A DNA stretch of 9,317 nt from Candidatus Omnitrophota bacterium (GTDB taxonomy: Bacteria; Omnitrophota; Gorgyraeia; Tantalellales; Tantalellaceae): the NCBI GenBank assembly GCA_023142805.1, contig JAGLIU010000125.1, positions 1-9,317 of the forward strand, written 5' to 3'. Within the stretch, counting starts at the first letter, position 1. Each line of letters starts with the position of its first letter. Positions 6,254-9,317 of this stretch are shown here, in pieces. The notes under the pieces were generated by a model. It did not search any database and was not told the origin of the DNA. It saw only the letters and a program-made list of their open reading frames with translations. Position numbers and translations under genes: made by a program.

Positions 6254-7077
6254 TGAAGAATAAAATCATAAAGATAGGGCGCGTAGATGTCGGAGACGCA
6301 AACCCTTTTGTTCTGATCTCAGGGCCTTGCGTAATAGAATCCGCTGAAAGTTGTAGAGAACACGCGGAGAAGATAAAAGAGATAGCCGCCAAACAGAATG
6401 TGCCTTTCATTTTCAAATCAAGTTATGACAAGGCGAACAGGAGTTCTATAAGTTCTTATAGAGGGCCGGGGTTGAAAGAGGGGTTAAAAATACTCGGTGA
6501 TATCAAGAAAGAATTAGATATCCCGGTTTTAAGTGATGTGCATGATGTTTCGGAAATCGGTCCGGCTTCAGAAGTTTTAGATGTTCTGCAGATACCGGCG
6601 TTTTTGTGCAGGCAAACAGACCTTTTAGTTGAAGCGGCAAAAACAGGGAAGCCGATAAATGTTAAAAAGGGACAATTTATGTCGCCTATAGAAATGGTAA
6701 ACATTGTAAAAAAGATAGAGTCTACCGGTAATGAGAACATTTTGCTTACGGAAAGAGGAACTACTTTTGGTTACAATATGCTTGTTAATGATTTTCGCGC
6801 GCTTGTCATAATGAAAGAAACGGGGTATCCGGTGGTCTATGACGCGACTCATTCCGTTCAGATGCCCGGTGGTATGGGTTCATCCAGCGGAGGGGATTCC
6901 AGGTATGTGTTTCCGCTTTCAAAAGCGGCGGTCGCCGTAGGATGTGACGCGTTATTTATTGAAGTGCATTCCGAACCGGAAGAAGCCATGAGTGACGGTC
7001 CGAATATGTTGAGGCTGGATAAACTTGAAGGTTATTTAAAACAGCTTAAACGAATAGAAAAGGCAGGTAAGCAATAA
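6253..7077 (+). CDS. kdsA: 3-deoxy-8-phosphooctulonate synthase (Kdo-8-phosphate synthase, 274 aa)
   Basis: A TIM-barrel enzyme that condenses arabinose-5-phosphate with phosphoenolpyruvate to Kdo-8-phosphate. SGPCVIES (23-30), KSSYDKANRSS (55-65), IPAFLCRQTDLL (114-125), NVKKGQFMSP (136-145), ERGTTFGYNML (167-177) and DATHSVQMPGG (197-207) are family motifs. C26, H200, E237 and D248 correspond to the four metal ligands of the metal-dependent class (Aquifex C11, H185, E222, D233), so this is probably a metal-dependent enzyme, unlike E. coli KdsA which has Asn in place of the Cys. I chose the ATG at 6253, overlapping the kdsB stop by one base, over an in-frame GTG at 6238 that would add five residues and lacks a good ribosome binding site. 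The stop likewise overlaps the kdsD start. Confidence 0.95.
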   Translation: MKNKIIKIGRVDVGDANPFVLISGPCVIESAESCREHAEKIKEIAAKQNVPFIFKSSYDKANRSSISSYRGPGLKEGLKILGDIKKELDIPVLSDVHDVSEIGPASEVLDVLQIPAFLCRQTDLLVEAAKTGKPINVKKGQFMSPIEMVNIVKKIESTGNENILLTERGTTFGYNMLVNDFRALVIMKETGYPVVYDATHSVQMPGGMGSSSGGDSRYVFPLSKAAVAVGCDALFIEVHSEPEEAMSDGPNMLRLDKLEGYLKQLKRIEKAGKQ

Positions 7078-8036
7078 TGAGTGTTTCCAGCGCGAAAAAT
7101 GTTTTAAGGAACGAGAGCGAAGCTATCGCGAAGCTCATAGACAAGATCGATGAGAGTTTTGAAAAAATTATAGATTTATTAGCTGTAAATAAAGGGCGTG
7201 TTATCGTGACAGGTATGGGGAAACCCGGATTTATAGCTCAAAAGGTTTCAGCTACGATGTCATCTACCGGGACCGCTTCGTTATATCTTCATCCGGCGGA
7301 AGCGCTTCACGGTGATCTGGGGAGGGTTACTAATGAAGATGTGATCATAGCTTTTTCCAACAGCGGAGAAACAGAAGAAGTGGTAAGACTTTTGCCCATA
7401 ATTAAAAAGATAGGAGCGAAACTTATATCGGTTACAGGAAACGCACAATCGACTTTGGCTGTTAATAGCGATTTTACTATAGATAGTTCCGTAGAAAAAG
7501 AGGCATGTCCTATGGGGTTGGCGCCTACAACATCTACTACGGCTATGTTGGCCTTAGGAGACGCTTTAGCTATCGCGCTTCTTGAGAAAAAAAATATACA
7601 GCCTAAAGATTTCGCGTTATATCACCCCGGGGGGTCTTTAGGAAAAAGATTGTTTTTGAAAGTAGAAGATATAATGCGTACAAAAGATAGGACTCCGATA
7701 GTCGCTTTTGACGCGAAGATAAAGGATGTTCTTTTGAAAATAACAGAGATGCGGGCCGGTTCAGCGAGTGTTATAGATGGTAACGGTAAACTTATAGGGA
7801 TATTTACCGATGGAGATTTAAGACGGCATTTTGAAGACGGGCAGAATTTGTCGAATCAGCCGATCGGGGACATTATGACGAAGTCACCTACTACTATTAC
7901 GGGTGAACAATTGGTCGCGGAAGCTTTTAAGCTGCTGACAGATAAAAAGATAGATGAGATACCGGTAGTGGATGATAAAGGGGCTCCTGTGGGGATACTG
8001 GATGTTCAGGACATTCTTAAGGCGGGACTTGTCTAG
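7077..8036 (+). CDS. kdsD: Arabinose-5-phosphate isomerase, KpsF/GutQ family (319 aa)
   Basis: Interconverts ribulose-5-phosphate and arabinose-5-phosphate, the first step of Kdo synthesis. An N-terminal SIS sugar-isomerase domain (about 38-185) is followed by two CBS domains (about 198-250 and 264-317). TGMGKPG (45-51), LHPAEALHGDLG (71-82), SNSGETEE (94-101) and YHPGGSLGKRL (182-192) are conserved. The E. coli KdsD catalytic residues as I recall them (K59, E111, E152, H193) all map here at a constant offset of ten: K49, E101, E142, H183. The ATG overlaps the kdsA TAA by one base. The kds context supports KdsD over GutQ or KpsF roles. It is the last gene of the tight operon; repeat-rich DNA follows with no clear terminator. 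Confidence 0.94.
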   Translation: MSVSSAKNVLRNESEAIAKLIDKIDESFEKIIDLLAVNKGRVIVTGMGKPGFIAQKVSATMSSTGTASLYLHPAEALHGDLGRVTNEDVIIAFSNSGETEEVVRLLPIIKKIGAKLISVTGNAQSTLAVNSDFTIDSSVEKEACPMGLAPTTSTTAMLALGDALAIALLEKKNIQPKDFALYHPGGSLGKRLFLKVEDIMRTKDRTPIVAFDAKIKDVLLKITEMRAGSASVIDGNGKLIGIFTDGDLRRHFEDGQNLSNQPIGDIMTKSPTTITGEQLVAEAFKLLTDKKIDEIPVVDDKGAPVGILDVQDILKAGLV

Positions 8037-8054
8037 CAGTATAGATATCGAAAG

Positions 8055-8081
8055 GTTTATAGGGTTTGTGGGGTTTAATAG
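8055..8081 (+). repeat. Degenerate 9-nt tandem repeat array C (3 units)
   Basis: Three 9-mers start at 8055, 8064 and 8073: GTTTATAGG, GTTTGTGGG, GTTTAATAG. They keep the same phase and consensus as the arrays at 159 and 2226. The array begins 18 nt after the kdsD stop. Confidence 0.6.
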
Positions 8082-8140
8082 ATAGATAGTATGTAGTGTG
8101 TGGTGCGGAAACAAAAGAGTTTTGGCATTTGTAAAACCAA

Positions 8141-8158
8141 ATACTAAATACTAAATAC
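8141..8158 (+). repeat. 7-nt tandem repeat ATACTAA
   Basis: Two full copies of ATACTAA (8141-8147, 8148-8154) are followed by a partial third (ATAC). It is short and of no known function; it may reflect slippage in low-complexity DNA. Confidence 0.5.
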
Positions 8159-8162
8159 CATG

Positions 8163-8189
8163 TAGTATAGGGTTTATTGAGTTTGTGGG
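8163..8189 (+). repeat. Degenerate 9-nt tandem repeat array D (2-3 units)
   Basis: Units GTTTATTGA (8172-8180) and GTTTGTGGG (8181-8189) are preceded by a decayed unit at 8163-8171 that retains TATAGG. The GTTTGTGGG unit is identical to one in array C. Confidence 0.5.
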
Positions 8190-8219
8190 AGTTTTAAACT
8201 TTTAAACCACACCCGCTTC

Positions 8220-8286
8220 TGTCATCTCGAGTGAGAGAGGAGTGTTAGCGACGAACGAGTCGAGAGATCTAATAGTTCAGATTCCT
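8220..8286. repeat. Partial dispersed palindromic repeat, left half
   Basis: It opens with TGTCATCTCGAG (8220-8231) and ends with AATAGTTCAGATTCCT (8271-8286), the exact 16-mer found at 63-78. TCTCGA (8225-8230) can pair with TCGAGA (8260-8265). The right half and closing ATGACA terminus seen in the first copy are missing here, so this copy looks truncated. Confidence 0.5.
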
Positions 8287-8310
8287 AATCGGGTTTTTAG
8301 ACATTTTGAC

Positions 8311-8331
8311 TTTTAAACTTTTTTAACCGTA
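8311..8331 (+). repeat. Spacer repeat ending in AACCGTA (copy 2)
   Basis: Matches 2318-2337 apart from one substitution and one extra T. It lies 27 nt before the kdsC start. Confidence 0.45.
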
Positions 8332-8357
8332 AAGATAGATAAGAGATGAGGGTTTAT

Positions 8358-8894
8358 ATGAATGACTATTCTCCGGATATAATTGAGAGAGCAAAAAAGA
8401 TCAAAGTCCTTGTTCTTGATGTTGACGGGGTGTTAACTGATGGACGAATGATATATGGGACCTATGGTGACGAATTAAAAAATTTTAATGTTAACGATGG
8501 GCTGGGTATAATGCTTATGAAGCGTGCCGGAGTAAAATGTGTGATACTTACGGCTAAAGGGTCGCGCGTTGTAAGGAAAAGAGCAAAAGAACTAAAAGTG
8601 GACAAAGTTTATCGTGATTTTCACTATAAGATAGAAGCTCTGGATAAAATTAAGAAAAAATTTAAAGTTGACAATAACGAAATATGTTTTATCGGTGATG
8701 ATGTGATTGATATTCCCGTATTAAAGAGGATAGGTCTTGCCATAGCGCCGCCTAACGCGATGAAGGAAGTTAAGGCTGTAGTTCATTTTATCACGAAAAA
8801 ATCAGGTGGGTACGGAGCGGTAAGAGAAGTCTGTGATTTTTTGCTGAAAGCTCGAGGTGATTGGGAGAAAGTCACGAAGAGATACTTTGAATAA
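8358..8894 (+). CDS. kdsC: 3-deoxy-D-manno-octulosonate 8-phosphate phosphatase (KdsC, HAD family, 178 aa)
   Basis: A cap-less (C0) HAD phosphatase predicted to hydrolyse Kdo-8-phosphate to Kdo. Motif I is DVDGVLTDG with nucleophile D21 and general acid/base D23. Motif II is ILTAKGS (T65), motif III is K91 in the HYKIEALDKI stretch, and motif IV is GDDVIDIPVL with D114 and D115. This motif set, the short length and the SGGYGAVREVCDFLL tail are typical of KdsC, which forms tetramers. I chose the ATG at 8358 because TGAGGG (8347-8352) sits 5 nt upstream; an in-frame ATG at 8346 would add four residues but has no good ribosome binding site. It completes the Kdo pathway, although a 321-nt spacer separates it from kdsD. 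Other C0 HAD sugar phosphatases are possible but the context favours KdsC. Confidence 0.92.
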   Translation: MNDYSPDIIERAKKIKVLVLDVDGVLTDGRMIYGTYGDELKNFNVNDGLGIMLMKRAGVKCVILTAKGSRVVRKRAKELKVDKVYRDFHYKIEALDKIKKKFKVDNNEICFIGDDVIDIPVLKRIGLAIAPPNAMKEVKAVVHFITKKSGGYGAVREVCDFLLKARGDWEKVTKRYFE

Positions 8895-8950
8895 AACAGG
8901 GACATGTCTTGTGATCTTTAATTCAAGGGGACAGGTTAAAACTAAAAAAG
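8895..8950 (+). other. kdsC-queD spacer with GGGACA direct repeats
   Basis: The 56-nt spacer has two similar words, GGGACATGTC (8899-8908) and GGGACAGGTT (8928-8937); GACATGTC (8901-8908) is a perfect palindrome. No strong ribosome binding site for the next gene is visible; the purine run AAAAAAG directly before its ATG is too close. Words of the GGGGACAGG kind are common next to REP-associated transposase elements, but no transposase is present here. Confidence 0.35.
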
Positions 8951-9313
8951 ATGTATACAGCAAAAGTAGAAGCACAGTTTAACAGTGCTCATAATCTTAG
9001 AGGATATAAAGGAAAGTGCGAGGCTCTTCATGGTCACAATTGGCGTGTTGAAGTTGCCGCGCAGTCTAAAACTGTAGATAATATGGGTATGGTAGTTGAT
9101 TTCAAGGAATTGAAGAAGAGTCTAAAAGGGGTGTTGTCCGATCTTGATCATAAATATCTAAACGAATTAGAATATTTCAAGAAGGTTAATCCAACTTCGG
9201 AGAACATCGCGAAATATATTTTTGAAATGATATCTCAAAAAAATACCGAATTAAATCTTAGGGCTGTAACGGTATGGGAGACGGATACGTCAGCGGCAAC
9301 GTATAGTGAATAG
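8951..9313 (+). CDS. queD: 6-carboxy-5,6,7,8-tetrahydropterin synthase, QueD / PTPS family (120 aa)
   Basis: A cytoplasmic zinc enzyme that converts 7,8-dihydroneopterin triphosphate to 6-carboxytetrahydropterin in the queuosine (7-deazaguanine) pathway. The zinc ligands are H14 (FNSAHNL), H27 and H29 (LHGHNW). Catalytic C23 lies in GKCEALHGH, H67 in DLDHKYLN, and E110 in WETDTSAATY, which anchors the pterin. The CxxxHGH arrangement (C23 to H27) is that of bacterial QueD; a eukaryotic-type PTPS role is less likely. The gene is complete and ends 4 nt before the window edge. No queC, queE or queF is visible within the window, so any queuosine cluster would lie downstream. Its link to kdsC is only position and strand. 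Confidence 0.9.
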   Translation: MYTAKVEAQFNSAHNLRGYKGKCEALHGHNWRVEVAAQSKTVDNMGMVVDFKELKKSLKGVLSDLDHKYLNELEYFKKVNPTSENIAKYIFEMISQKNTELNLRAVTVWETDTSAATYSE

Positions 9314-9317
9314 TGAA

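Larger units (their letters stand above)
8037..8357. other. 321-nt repeat-rich spacer between kdsD and kdsC
   Basis: No gene is supported here on either strand. From left to right it holds 9-nt array C (8055-8081), a TTTGG/CCAAA stem (8121-8125 with 8137-8141), a 7-nt tandem repeat (8141-8158), 9-nt array D (8163-8189), the left half of the palindromic repeat (8220-8286) and a T-rich block related to the spacer before the macro gene (8303-8331). A weak candidate promoter is TTGACT (8306-8311) with TAAAGA (8330-8335), spacing 18 nt. The ribosome binding site for kdsC closes it. It separates kdsC from the other kds genes, which are otherwise fused end to end. Confidence 0.6.

Noticed and set aside
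8055..8189. CRISPR array
   Set aside because: The repeat units are 9 nt, degenerate and contiguous without spacers, and no cas gene is present.
8346..8357. Upstream in-frame ATG for kdsC
   Set aside because: The ATG at 8358 has TGAGGG 5 nt upstream, whereas 8346 has only a weak AAG-type signal. The difference is four residues.

Overview
This window is a lipopolysaccharide (LPS) inner-core locus from a Gram-negative (diderm) bacterium, with all recognised genes on the + strand. It carries three glycosyltransferase family 9 (heptosyltransferase-type) genes, a heptose-7-phosphate kinase, and all four enzymes that take ribulose-5-phosphate to CMP-Kdo. The DNA is moderately A+T-rich, and the spacers are full of degenerate repeats. 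The clustering of GT9 paralogues with a stand-alone hldA kinase and kdsB-kdsA-kdsD-kdsC suggests an uncultured diderm lineage such as Omnitrophota. That placement is an impression from gene content and is not proven by the sequence.

Layout. Positions 1-231 are non-coding and hold half of a dispersed palindromic repeat (about 38-134) and a four-unit 9-nt repeat array (159-194). Two nearly abutting GT9 genes follow (232-1260, 1262-2233). A 139-nt spacer then holds a second 9-nt array, and an oppositely oriented copy can pair with it into a 15-bp stem. A macro-domain gene (2373-2876) and a third GT9 gene (2922-3950) come next, separated by a short hairpin. A 176-nt spacer carries a good sigma70-type promoter (4063-4091), which starts a tight operon: thioredoxin (4127-4459), hldA-type kinase (GTG start, 4478-5479), kdsB (5483-6253), kdsA (6253-7077) and kdsD (7077-8036). 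The last three genes overlap by one base at TAATG junctions. A 321-nt spacer (8037-8357) contains two more 9-nt arrays, a 7-nt tandem repeat and the other half of the palindromic element. kdsC (8358-8894) and a complete queD-like gene (8951-9313) close the window.

How the genes work together. KdsD makes arabinose-5-phosphate, KdsA condenses it with phosphoenolpyruvate to Kdo-8-phosphate, KdsC dephosphorylates this to Kdo, and KdsB activates Kdo as CMP-Kdo for transfer to lipid A. The HldA-type kinase supplies heptose-1,7-bisphosphate towards ADP-heptose, the expected donor for the GT9 enzymes. The Kdo transferase (waaA) and the other heptose genes (gmhA, gmhB, hldC, hldD) are not in this window. 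Thioredoxin, the macro-domain protein and QueD have no direct role in LPS synthesis and look like passengers. I found no convincing undescribed system. The most unusual content is the family of intergenic repeats.
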